This document shows, in pieces, positions 1 to 7,405 of a stretch of 64,000 bases of DNA. The position numbers and the translations under genes were made by a program. This DNA comes from Rhodoferax potami (GTDB lineage Bacteria; Pseudomonadota; Gammaproteobacteria; Burkholderiales; Burkholderiaceae_C): NCBI RefSeq assembly GCF_032193765.1, contig NZ_JAVBIJ010000001.1, positions 3,768,501-3,832,500 of the forward strand. Direction: 5' to 3'. The notes under the pieces were generated by a model. That model was not told the DNA's origin and did not search any database. It saw nothing but the letters and a program-made list of their open reading frames with translations. How positions within the stretch are numbered: position 1 is the stretch's first letter; the number at the start of each line of letters is the position of its first letter.

Positions 1-584
1 ACGCCCACTTTTACGCCCAAGTTCTTGAGGGCGGGGTGGTCGGGCTGCAGTTGCAGCACGGACTGCATGTCGTCCACCAGCACGCCCAGCCAGTCGGTGC
101 CGTTGCTCAGGTGCTGGGCCGAAATGATTTGCTTGGCCGTCAGGCCCAGCGCGTGGGCCACCTGTGCCAGCAAGCCGGGGCTTGGGTTTTTGCGTTGGAA
201 CGAGGGGGCCGCAAAGGCCAGGCGGCTGCCATCGCGGCAGATCTGCACCAGGCCTTTGGCGCACTCTTGCACGATGCGGTCTTTGGCTCGGGGCGTGCCA
301 CCGGCCTCCAGCCAAGCGTGGCAGCTGCCCAGTGTGGGGTGGCCGGCAAAGGGCAGCTCGCCGCCGGGGGTGAAGATGCGCACCCGGTAGTCCGCGCCCT
401 GTGCCGCTGCCTCGGGCGTGGGGGGCAGCAAAAAGGTGGTTTCGCTCAGGTTGGTCCATCGTGCAAAGCCCTGCATCTGCGCATCGTTCAGGCCACTGCC
501 GTCGAGCACGACGGCGAGCGGGTTACCCAGATACGGCTGGGCAGTGAACACATCGACTTGGGCGAAGGGGCGAAGCTGGGGCAC
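1..584 (-). CDS. PhzF family isomerase/epimerase (partial, C-terminus outside window)
   Basis: The reverse strand reads open from a GTG at 584 to the left edge, giving about 194 N-terminal residues of a family usually near 260-300 aa. The start follows an AGAAAGG Shine-Dalgarno six bases upstream. Family signatures are visible: VDVFTAQPYLGNPLAVV near residues 10-26, NLSETTF with the likely catalytic Glu48, and ELPFAGHPTLG at 76-86. PhzF-like proteins have a diaminopimelate-epimerase fold and act as cytosolic isomerases; most members, unlike true phenazine PhzF, have no known substrate, and no other phenazine genes are present. It is the last visible gene of the EamA-LysE-aminotransferase-GST operon, 24 bases after the GST stop. 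The family call is firm; the substrate is unknown. Confidence 0.85.
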   Translation of the reverse strand, partial: MPQLRPFAQVDVFTAQPYLGNPLAVVLDGSGLNDAQMQGFARWTNLSETTFLLPPTPEAAAQGADYRVRIFTPGGELPFAGHPTLGSCHAWLEAGGTPRAKDRIVQECAKGLVQICRDGSRLAFAAPSFQRKNPSPGLLAQVAHALGLTAKQIISAQHLSNGTDWLGVLVDDMQSVLQLQPDHPALKNLGVKVG

Positions 585-608
585 GAGGAGCCTTTCTAGG
601 GTTGAGCG

Positions 609-1232
609 TTATGAAATAGGGAGGTCGAGCACACCGCGCGTGGCCGGGCGCGCCAGGATGGCCGCAAACCAGCGCTCCAGGTGCGGCCAGTCAGGCCGCG
701 GCTGCGGCAGGGCGAACCAGCGGTGCACATCGCAGGCCACGGGAATGTCTGCCATGCTGAAATACTCGCCGCACATCCAGGTGCGGGTGGCCAAATGGTC
801 GTTGAGCTGGGCCATGGCCGGCTCGGTGGCGGCGGTGGAGCGGGCAATGACGGCGGCGTCGCGCTTGTCGGCCGGCGTGCGGAACCACTGCAGAAACGCG
901 CCACCGCTCTCGCGGTTCAGGGTGGTTTGTTGCCAGTCCATCCAGCGCTCGGCGTCAAAGCGTTGGGTCAGGTCTTGAGGGTAGAGCTGGTCGTTACCGT
1001 ACTTGGCGCAGAGGTAACGGACGATGGCGTTGCTCTCCCAGAGCGTGAAGTCGCCATCCTGCAACGTGGGCACCAGCGCGTTGGGGTTCATGGCCAGGTA
1101 CTCGGGGGTTTTGACCACCCCGAAGGCCATGCCCGCATCGCTGCGGGTAAAGGCGACGCCGGTTTCTTGCGCGGCCCACACCACTTTGCGTACATTGAGC
1201 GAACTCAGGCGCCCCCAGATATGGACCGTCAT
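609..1232 (-). CDS. glutathione S-transferase family protein
   Basis: 207 aa, typical GST length. The N-terminal thioredoxin-like half contains WGRLSSLNVRKV (putative glutathione-activating Ser region), NPNALVPTL (cis-Pro loop) and ESNAIVRYL (gamma-glutamyl binding). The C-terminal half is the all-helical domain. The ATG at 1232 is chosen because an AAAGGAG Shine-Dalgarno lies just upstream and the GST fold starts at once; the longer upstream open frame merely overlaps the aminotransferase gene. It starts two bases after the aminotransferase stop, so the two are probably translated together. It is a cytosolic conjugating enzyme in general terms; the substrate cannot be read from sequence. Confidence 0.88.
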   Translation of the reverse strand: MTVHIWGRLSSLNVRKVVWAAQETGVAFTRSDAGMAFGVVKTPEYLAMNPNALVPTLQDGDFTLWESNAIVRYLCAKYGNDQLYPQDLTQRFDAERWMDWQQTTLNRESGGAFLQWFRTPADKRDAAVIARSTAATEPAMAQLNDHLATRTWMCGEYFSMADIPVACDVHRWFALPQPRPDWPHLERWFAAILARPATRGVLDLPIS

Positions 1233-1234
1233 GT

Positions 1235-2470
1235 TCAGCTCCTTTGGGCGTGGATGGCTTCGGCCAGCGCGGCCACACCGCGGTGGATTTCTTCCACGCT
1301 GGGGGTCACAAAGCTCAGGCGCATGGCGCGGGCATCGGCATTGCCGGCGTAGAACGGGGCACCGGGCACAAAGGCCACACCCTTGTCCACCGCGTGGGGC
1401 AGCAGGTCCACGGCGTTCATGCCGGCAGGCAGGCGCGCCCACAAGAACATGCCGCCGGCCGGGGTGTTCCAGGTGAAAGTACTGTCGGCATTGGCAGAGT
1501 CCGGGCCTTGCGACTCGGGGAAGTGTTTGGCCAGCGCTTCCAGCATCGCGTCGCGCTGGGCTTTGTAGAGGCTGCGGATGGTGGGCACATGGCGGTCCAG
1601 GAAACCGTTTTGCATCACCTCAAAAATCAGGCGCTGGTTGAAGCCGGGGCTGTGCAGGTCGGCCGCTTGCTTGGCTTGCAAGAGCTTGGGGTACACCGCC
1701 TTGGGCGCCACGATAAAGCCCATGCGCAGGCCGGGCGCCAGTACCTTGGAGAACGAGCCGAGGTAAATGCCGCCTTCGGGGTTGCGCGCAGTCAGCGGCG
1801 CAGGAGGCGCCTGGTCAAACCACAGGTCGCCATAGGGGTTGTCTTCCATGATGGGCAGGCCGCTGCGGGCGGCTTCTGCGCTGAGTGCTGCGCGGCGCGC
1901 TTCGGTCATGCTGCGGCCGGTGGGGTTCTGGAAGTTGGGCAGCACATACAAAAAGCGGGCTTCGGCAGACTTGGCGGCCAGGTCGGCAATGTCGATGCCT
2001 TCTGCGTCGCTGGCCACGCTCACCACGTTGGGCTCCATGGGGGTGAATGCCATCACCGCACCCAGGTAGGTGGGGGACTCGACTAGCACCTTGCTGTCTT
2101 TGTCGATCAAAATTTTGGCGACCAGGTCCAAGCCCTGCTGCGAGCCGGTGGTGATGAGCACTTGGGCGGGATCCACGTTCCAGGTCACGCCGGCAGCGGC
2201 ACTTTGCGCCTTGAGCTGGGCGGCGACCAGTTCGCGCAGGGGGCCATATCCCTCGCTGGCGGCGTACTGCAGGGCGCCTGCGGGGTCGTCTTTGAGCACC
2301 TTGGCGCAGGCGGCTTCAAACTCGGCCACGGGGAATGTTTTGCTGCTGGGCAAGCCGCCGGCAAAGCTGATGATGCCGGGCTTCTCGGTCACTTTGAGGA
2401 TCTCGCGGATCACCGAGGGGTTCATCTTGGCGGCACGTTCGGCCAGGGTCCAGTGCGTGGAGTTCGTCAT
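1235..2470 (-). CDS. PLP-dependent aminotransferase, class I/II (2-aminoadipate/valine-pyruvate type)
   Basis: 411 aa fold-type I aminotransferase. Visible landmarks: FAGGLPSSKTFP near 36-47, the SEGYGPLRE substrate loop at 72-80, NPTG at 182-185 with the pyridine-nitrogen Asp210 in MEDNPYGDLWF, and the Schiff-base Lys242 in GSFSKVLAPGLRMGF. This motif set resembles LysN-type 2-aminoadipate and related multi-substrate transaminases. The start at 2470 sits after a purine-rich AAGAGA; upstream codons would run into the LysE gene. It lies between an exporter pair and a GST in one leftward operon controlled, by position, by a MocR regulator that itself carries an aminotransferase-like domain. This suggests the operon handles an amino compound (inference). 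The exact substrate is unknown. Confidence 0.85.
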   Translation of the reverse strand: MTNSTHWTLAERAAKMNPSVIREILKVTEKPGIISFAGGLPSSKTFPVAEFEAACAKVLKDDPAGALQYAASEGYGPLRELVAAQLKAQSAAAGVTWNVDPAQVLITTGSQQGLDLVAKILIDKDSKVLVESPTYLGAVMAFTPMEPNVVSVASDAEGIDIADLAAKSAEARFLYVLPNFQNPTGRSMTEARRAALSAEAARSGLPIMEDNPYGDLWFDQAPPAPLTARNPEGGIYLGSFSKVLAPGLRMGFIVAPKAVYPKLLQAKQAADLHSPGFNQRLIFEVMQNGFLDRHVPTIRSLYKAQRDAMLEALAKHFPESQGPDSANADSTFTWNTPAGGMFLWARLPAGMNAVDLLPHAVDKGVAFVPGAPFYAGNADARAMRLSFVTPSVEEIHRGVAALAEAIHAQRS

Positions 2471-2499
2471 GGTTATCGTCTCTTGAAAAAAATTCGGAG

Positions 2500-3123
2500 T
2501 CAGCCCTTGAGCATAGGGTAGAGCGAGGCCACCAGGGCCAGCGCCATGGTGATGTTGAAAATGCGCAGGCGCAGGGGGTCTTGCAGCAGGCCGCGCATGG
2601 CCTGCCCGAAGCCTACCCAAAACGCGGAGCACGGCGCACCCATCACCATAAACAGGCCTGCCAGCAGCGCCACTTGGGCCGCGCCGGCGTTGGGCGAGAG
2701 GTAGGTACTCATGCAGGTCACCGCCATCACCCAGGCTTTGGGGTTGATCCATTGAAAAGCCGCCGCAGCCCAAAACCCCATGGGGCGCAAGATGGCCGGG
2801 TTGCCGGGCTCTGCTGCGGTGGCGCCGCTGGTGTGGGACGGCCGTGCGCTGGCCAGCTTCCAGGCAATCCAGAGCATGTAGGCCGAACCCAGGTAGCGCA
2901 GCACATCGTAAAACTGCGGAAACCGGTCCAGCACCGAGTGCAGGCCCAGACCCACACACAGCAGCATGAAGGTAAAGCCCAGGTTCACGCCCCAGAGGTG
3001 GCGCTGGGAGCGCCGGAACCCGAAGTTCACGCCCGAGGCCATGAGCATGGTGTTGTTAGGCCCCGGAGTGACCGAGCTGACCACGGCAAACAGGCCGGCG
3101 GCGAAGAGGGTTTCGGTGTTCAT
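2500..3123 (-). CDS. LysE/RhtB family amino-acid exporter
   Basis: 207 aa inner-membrane protein with about six hydrophobic segments. The family signature VTPGPNNTMLMASG lies in the first segment, a GVNLGFTFM region follows, and INPKAWVMA occurs in the later half. LysE/RhtB proteins export amino acids or derivatives by proton exchange. The ATG at 3123 overlaps the EamA stop as ATGA, so translation is coupled to the upstream transporter. Two different exporters side by side with an aminotransferase point to efflux or detoxification of an amino compound (inference). Confidence 0.9.
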   Translation of the reverse strand: MNTETLFAAGLFAVVSSVTPGPNNTMLMASGVNFGFRRSQRHLWGVNLGFTFMLLCVGLGLHSVLDRFPQFYDVLRYLGSAYMLWIAWKLASARPSHTSGATAAEPGNPAILRPMGFWAAAAFQWINPKAWVMAVTCMSTYLSPNAGAAQVALLAGLFMVMGAPCSAFWVGFGQAMRGLLQDPLRLRIFNITMALALVASLYPMLKG

Positions 3124-4073
3124 GGCGTGGCCCTTGGCAGGTCGGTGGGGCTGGCCCGGGGTGCAGGTGGGGGCACGGGGCTGGAGGCAAACCGCTTGCC
3201 GATGAACACGGTAGCCACCACGGCCAGTGCAAAGCCCACCGTCATCAGGTCCAGCGACTCGCCCAAAAGGGGGATGGCCGCCAGAATGCTCAAAAACGGT
3301 TGCAGCAGTTGCACCTGGCTCACTTTGAGCGTGCCACCCAGCGCCAGCCCGCGGTACCAGGCAAAGAAGCCTGCCCACATGGAGAACACGCCCACATAGC
3401 CCAGCGCCCACCAAGAGCTGGCGCGGATCGCCTGCTCAGGCCAAGTGAGCCAGGCACCCGGCAGGGTGACGGGGAGTGCGAGCACACACACCCAGCAGAT
3501 GACCTGCTCGGCACCCAGCGTGGGCGTGACCTTGGCGCCATACACATAGCCCAGCGCGGCAGACACCACTGCGCCCAGCATCAGCACATCGCCCCACTCC
3601 AAGGCCAGGCCCGGGCCATGCTGCGTGGCGCGGTAGAGCGAAAAGCCCACAACCAGCGCGGCGCCAATGCAGGCACTCAGCCAAAAGCCCAGCCGCGCCC
3701 GCTGGTGCATGACGATGGCGGCCACCACCGCAGTCGCCAGTGGCAGCAGCGCAATGATGACGGCGGCGTGGCTCGCGCTGATGGTGAGCAGTGCGTAGCC
3801 GATCAGCAGCGGGAAGCCCAGCGCATTGCCCAGCGTGGCAATGCTTAAGGGGCGCCACTCGGCGGCGGTGGGCCAGCGCGAGCGGGTGGCCAGCAGAAAC
3901 ACGATCGACAAACCGCCGGCCAGCGCCGCGCGGCCCAGCGTCACAAACCAGGGCGAGAGCTGGGGCGCGTCGGCGGTGCCGGTGGCCAGGCGGGTCATGG
4001 GCAGGGTGATGGCAAAGATCGCCACGCCCAGCAGGCCCAGCCAGAGGCCGCGTGTTTCGTTTTTGGAATTCAT
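3120..4073 (-). CDS. EamA/DMT superfamily transporter
   Basis: 317 aa with about ten hydrophobic segments arranged as two EamA repeats, for example LGLLGVAIFAITLPMTR at the start and VQLLQPFLSILAAIPLLGE in the second repeat, where the family's characteristic helix-9 PxLxxLLG-like pattern falls. Members export metabolites or amino acids. The start at 4073 (MNSKNE) begins just before the first membrane segment; the longer frame upstream runs through the intergenic operator. It is the first gene of the leftward operon, divergent from the MocR gene with a 111-base shared control region. The Pro/Ala-rich C-terminal tail is probably cytosolic. Confidence 0.87.
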   Translation of the reverse strand: MNSKNETRGLWLGLLGVAIFAITLPMTRLATGTADAPQLSPWFVTLGRAALAGGLSIVFLLATRSRWPTAAEWRPLSIATLGNALGFPLLIGYALLTISASHAAVIIALLPLATAVVAAIVMHQRARLGFWLSACIGAALVVGFSLYRATQHGPGLALEWGDVLMLGAVVSAALGYVYGAKVTPTLGAEQVICWVCVLALPVTLPGAWLTWPEQAIRASSWWALGYVGVFSMWAGFFAWYRGLALGGTLKVSQVQLLQPFLSILAAIPLLGESLDLMTVGFALAVVATVFIGKRFASSPVPPPAPRASPTDLPRATP

Positions 4074-4080
4074 GCGATTC

Positions 4081-4116
4081 ACTGTACTTTGAAAAACAAC
4101 ACAGTTGCAGTACAGT
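4081..4116. promoter_or_regulatory. candidate MocR operator (inverted repeat) between EamA and MocR genes
   Basis: ACTGTACT at 4081-4088 is matched by its exact reverse complement AGTACAGT at 4109-4116; a further partial copy, CTGTATTG, lies at 4137-4144. The pair sits a few bases upstream of the EamA start and within the 111-base divergent intergenic region. MocR-type regulators commonly bind repeated half-sites between their own gene and a divergent target. Binding by the adjacent MocR protein is inferred from position. Confidence 0.5.
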
Positions 4117-4184
4117 TTCGCTAAACAGCCTGCAATCTGTATTGCTGGCACGACCGTTACAGCGCCACCCCAAGGGACCGACCC

Positions 4185-5660
4185 ATGTTGATGAAAACCG
4201 CCGCCCAGACCCTGGCTGAGCAGCTCTGCGCTGTGTTCGCCCAGCGCATTCGCGACCGCTTGCTGGCGCCCGGTGCGCGCCTGCCCTCGGTGCGCCTGTG
4301 TGCCCAGCAGCAGAAGGTGAGCCCGTCGACCGTGGTGACGGCCTATGACCAGCTGCTGGCGCAAGGCCTGATCGAAGCGCGCCGCAACCGCGGGTTTTAT
4401 GTGCGAGATGTGCCACTGGCCCAGGTGGATGGTGCGCGTGTAGCTATGATTTCAGGAGCAAATGAAGCTGGTACGGACGGCGGCAGTTTGGTGCTGACCA
4501 TGCCCCGCCAGCGCGCGCCGCTCAACGCCACGGCGCTGATACGCGGCATGTTCCATGGCGTAAGTAACAAGCCGCAGCCCGGCATGGGCGTGCTGCCCAA
4601 GGAGTGGCTGGAGACTACCTTTTTGGCCACCGCGGTGCGCCGCAGTTGCAGTGTGGAGGCGCTGAACGCCTTCTCGCTGCAATACGGCGAGCCGGCCGGC
4701 GACATCGGGCTGCGCCGGGCGCTGTCCACCAAGCTGGCGGGACTGGCAGTGCATGCCGCGCCGGAGCAGATCATCACCACCATGGGCGCCACCCACGCGC
4801 TGGACGTGGTCAGCCGCACCCTGCTGCGTGCGGGCGACTACGTGATGGTCGAAGAGCCCGGCTGGGCGGTGGAGTTTGCGCGGCTGGACGCCTTGGGCAT
4901 GCGCATTCTGCCGGTGCCGCGCCGCGCAGAAGGGCCGGACCTGGAGGTCATGGCCAAGTACTGCGAGGTGCACAAGCCCAAGCTGTTTGTGAGCGTGAGC
5001 GTGTTCCACAACCCCACCGGTTTTTGCCTCTCGCCCAGCAGCGCTTACCGCATCTTGCAGTTGGCGAACCAGCACGACTTCCATATCGTTGAAGACGACA
5101 CCTACAGCCACTTCGCCCCCGAGCACGCCACCCGCCTTTGCGCGCTGGACGGGCTGCAGCGCACGATTTATGTGGCGGGTTTTGCCAAGATCCTCGCGCC
5201 CAACTGGCGCGTGGGCTACATGGCTGCGCCCAGAGACTTGGCCGAGCGCTTGCTGGACACCAAGCTGCTCTCCACCCTGACCACGCCGGCCTTACTGGAA
5301 AAAGCCATTGCCTGGTGCATCGACCAAGGCCAGCTGCGCCGGCACGCCGAGCGCATCCGCACCCAGCTGGATGCTGCGCGGGCCCGCAGCGTGAAGCTTG
5401 CGCTGGCCCACGGCTGCACTTTTGCCTCTGACCCGGTGGGCTTGTTTGGCTGGGTGGAGACGGGGGTGGACACTGATGCTCTCAGCCAGCGCATGTTGGA
5501 CGAGGGCTACCTGCTCGCCCCCGGTGCCCTGTTTCATGCGCAGCGCACGCCCAGCAGCCTGATGCGCATCAACTTCGCGTGCACCCAAGAGGCGCAGTTC
5601 TGGAAAACCTTTGCCCGGCTGCGCGATGAATCACTACGATTCAAGCAAAAGGCGAATTAG
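4185..5660 (+). CDS. MocR/PdxR-type transcriptional regulator (GntR HTH + aminotransferase-like domain)
   Basis: 491 aa. Residues about 5-75 form a GntR winged helix: RIRDRLLAPGARLPSVR, then SPSTVVTAYDQL and an ARRNRGFYV wing. Residues about 110-480 form a fold-type I aminotransferase-like domain with NPTG at 276-279, EDDTY near 303-307 and the PLP lysine Lys335 in GFAKILAPNWRVGY, so PLP binding is expected. It is probably a PLP- and ligand-sensing regulator of the divergent EamA-LysE-aminotransferase-GST-PhzF operon. The linker at residues 86-96 (AMISGANEAG) is encoded by a degenerate copy of the dispersed 17-bp repeat. Start: ATG at 4185 after CAAGGGACC; a second in-frame ATG at 4191 is possible. 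Confidence 0.9.
   Translation: MLMKTAAQTLAEQLCAVFAQRIRDRLLAPGARLPSVRLCAQQQKVSPSTVVTAYDQLLAQGLIEARRNRGFYVRDVPLAQVDGARVAMISGANEAGTDGGSLVLTMPRQRAPLNATALIRGMFHGVSNKPQPGMGVLPKEWLETTFLATAVRRSCSVEALNAFSLQYGEPAGDIGLRRALSTKLAGLAVHAAPEQIITTMGATHALDVVSRTLLRAGDYVMVEEPGWAVEFARLDALGMRILPVPRRAEGPDLEVMAKYCEVHKPKLFVSVSVFHNPTGFCLSPSSAYRILQLANQHDFHIVEDDTYSHFAPEHATRLCALDGLQRTIYVAGFAKILAPNWRVGYMAAPRDLAERLLDTKLLSTLTTPALLEKAIAWCIDQGQLRRHAERIRTQLDAARARSVKLALAHGCTFASDPVGLFGWVETGVDTDALSQRMLDEGYLLAPGALFHAQRTPSSLMRINFACTQEAQFWKTFARLRDESLRFKQKAN
4443..4459 (+). repeat. degenerate copy of dispersed GCTAT...TAGC repeat, inside MocR gene
   Basis: GCTATGATTTCAGGAGC matches 14 of 17 positions of the copy at 7326-7342. It falls exactly in the interdomain linker of the MocR protein, where an insertion would be tolerated. 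Of the intragenic copies this core is short and degenerate, so chance similarity cannot be excluded. Confidence 0.45.
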
Positions 5661-5745
5661 GCAAATTTAATTCAAAAACAAAAAATTTGACTAAAACGGT
5701 AATTTGGGCGTAAAGTAAAGACACCTGCTTTTACAAGGTGTTGCC

Positions 5746-7323
5746 ATGTCTTCTCCACTCACGATCCGCGCCCAACTCAGTCTGGCCTTTGGACTGATGA
5801 TCGGCTTTTTGATGCTGGTGTCGTGGATGGGCTACCGCTCGACGGATGCAATGCATGCCGACATGTCCAGCTTTGTGAAGGGGGTCAACGCCCGCTCCAC
5901 CCTCGCAGAAGAGCTGCAAGCCGCGGTGTTCAAGCGCGCGGTGCACGCCAGAAACCTGGTCAATGCGGCCAACGAGTCTGACAAGCAACAAGAGTTCACC
6001 CTCGTGGTGGCTGCCAACAAGCAAGTAGTGGCCAAGCTGGCCGCCCTGACCACGCGGATGCAGGATGCTGATGAGACCGCACGCGGGCGCGCCTTGGTCG
6101 CAGAGATTGCCAAAGTGGAGGCCCAATACGAGCCGGTGGCCTTGGCCGTAGTCGACATGGCGATGAAAGGGCAGCGCGATCAAGCCATACAAAAAATCAA
6201 TGTCGAATGCCGCCCGTTGCTGGTGGCCTTGGTGAGCAAGGCGGAGGAATACGCGGCCTATGCGACCGAGCGCTCGCAAATGATGGTGACCGAAGCGGAG
6301 GCCTCTTTCCACCGCAACCTGCAATTGCTGGCGGGTGTTGCCTTGGTAGCGCTGTTGGCTGCGGTGATCATGGCCACGGCCATGATCCGCTACCTGGGTC
6401 GGGCGCTGGGCGCTGAACCTTCTGATTTGCGGGCGACCGCCGAAAGTGTGGCCCATGGCGACCTGACCACGAAAGCACAATTTGCCGGTGCGCCCGAAGG
6501 CAGTGTGCTGGCCTACATGGGAGCAATGCAAGGCAGTCTGGTGGAGATCGTGGGGCGGGTGCGCTCCGCAAGTGACAACCTCGCCACCGGTGTGCAGCAA
6601 ATTGCAACCGGCAGCATGGACCTGAGCCAGCGCACTGAAGAGCAGGCCAGTGCCCTCGAGGAAACCGCAGCCACCATGGAAGAGCTCAACGGCGCTGCAC
6701 GCAAGAGCGCCGAAGGCGCCCAGGCCGCAAATGAACTCGCCAGCAACGCCAGCGCGGTGGCGCAGCGGGGTGGTGCCCAGGTGGAGCAGGTGGTGGACAC
6801 GATGCAAGGCATCAGCGCGAGCTCACGGCGTATTGGTGAAATCACCAGCGTGATCGATGGCATTGCCTTCCAGACCAATATCCTGGCCCTGAATGCCGCA
6901 GTGGAAGCCGCTCGCGCCGGCGAGCAGGGCCGCGGGTTTGCAGTGGTGGCAAGTGAAGTGCGCCACCTCGCCCAGCGCAGCGCCGAGGCGGCCAAAGAGA
7001 TCAAGCAGCTGATCCAGGACAGCGTGGTGCAGGTGAACTCCGGAACCAACCTGGTCACCGAGGCCGGCGCCACCATGCGCGATGTGGTGGAGGTGGTGCA
7101 GCGGGTCGGCCATATGGTGGAAGAAATCAGCCACGCCAGCGCGGAGCAGGAGCGTGCGATTGCCCAGATCGGCGAGGCCGTCACCCAGCTGGACCAGACG
7201 ACCCAGCAAAACGCAGCCTTGGTGGAAGAGAGCGCCGCAGCGTCTCAGAACCTGGAAACCCAAACCCGGGCGCTGGTCCAGACCGTGTCTATCTTCAAGC
7301 TGGATGGGCAGCTGGCAGTGTAA
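5746..7323 (+). CDS. methyl-accepting chemotaxis protein
   Basis: 525 aa inner-membrane chemoreceptor. A first transmembrane helix lies near residues 8-28 (SLAFGLMIGFLMLVSWM), then a helical periplasmic ligand domain of about 160 aa (four-helix-bundle type), and a second helix near 192-213 (LLAGVALVALLAAVIMATAMI). HAMP and a long coiled-coil signalling domain follow, with the hairpin tip IAFQTNILALNAAVEAARAG that contacts CheA and CheW. Methylation-type Gln/Glu repeats such as QRTEEQASALEETAA flank it. There is no C-terminal NWETF-like CheR-docking pentapeptide; it ends LDGQLAV. It stands alone between the MocR gene and the HDOD/flg block and presumably feeds the CheA/CheW pair encoded near the right end. 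The ligand is unknown. Confidence 0.95.
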   Translation: MSSPLTIRAQLSLAFGLMIGFLMLVSWMGYRSTDAMHADMSSFVKGVNARSTLAEELQAAVFKRAVHARNLVNAANESDKQQEFTLVVAANKQVVAKLAALTTRMQDADETARGRALVAEIAKVEAQYEPVALAVVDMAMKGQRDQAIQKINVECRPLLVALVSKAEEYAAYATERSQMMVTEAEASFHRNLQLLAGVALVALLAAVIMATAMIRYLGRALGAEPSDLRATAESVAHGDLTTKAQFAGAPEGSVLAYMGAMQGSLVEIVGRVRSASDNLATGVQQIATGSMDLSQRTEEQASALEETAATMEELNGAARKSAEGAQAANELASNASAVAQRGGAQVEQVVDTMQGISASSRRIGEITSVIDGIAFQTNILALNAAVEAARAGEQGRGFAVVASEVRHLAQRSAEAAKEIKQLIQDSVVQVNSGTNLVTEAGATMRDVVEVVQRVGHMVEEISHASAEQERAIAQIGEAVTQLDQTTQQNAALVEESAAASQNLETQTRALVQTVSIFKLDGQLAV

Positions 7324-7325
7324 TT

Positions 7326-7373
7326 GCTATGAATTTAGTAGCTGGTGGCGCATATAAAACGAGCGCTAGAGGC
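7326..7373 (+). repeat. dispersed Comamonadaceae-style repeat, near full-length copy
   Basis: Directly after the MCP stop: GCTATGAATTTAGTAGC (imperfect palindrome, 7326-7342), then a spacer and a GCGC...GAGCGCTAGAGGC arm. The inverted sequence in rfbG (35731-35772) has the same order in reverse complement. A small hairpin, GGCTC-TAAAAAT-GAGCC (7380-7396), follows and may help end MCP transcription. Confidence 0.65.
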
Positions 7374-7405
7374 TGATTTGGCTCTAAAAATGAGCCGGCT
7401 CGTGG

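Noticed and set aside
1..584. Phenazine biosynthesis role for the PhzF-like gene
   Set aside because: None of phzA, B, C, D, E or G is nearby; most PhzF-like proteins are not phenazine enzymes.
5662..5689. CAAATTT / AAATTTG inverted repeat after the MocR gene
   Set aside because: All-AT arms of seven bases with a 14-base loop; too weak to call a terminator or operator.
5692..5714. Possible sigma-28 promoter before the MCP (TAAA...GGCGTAAA)
   Set aside because: The spacer is 11 bases after TAAA instead of 15, and no other alignment gives a usable -35.
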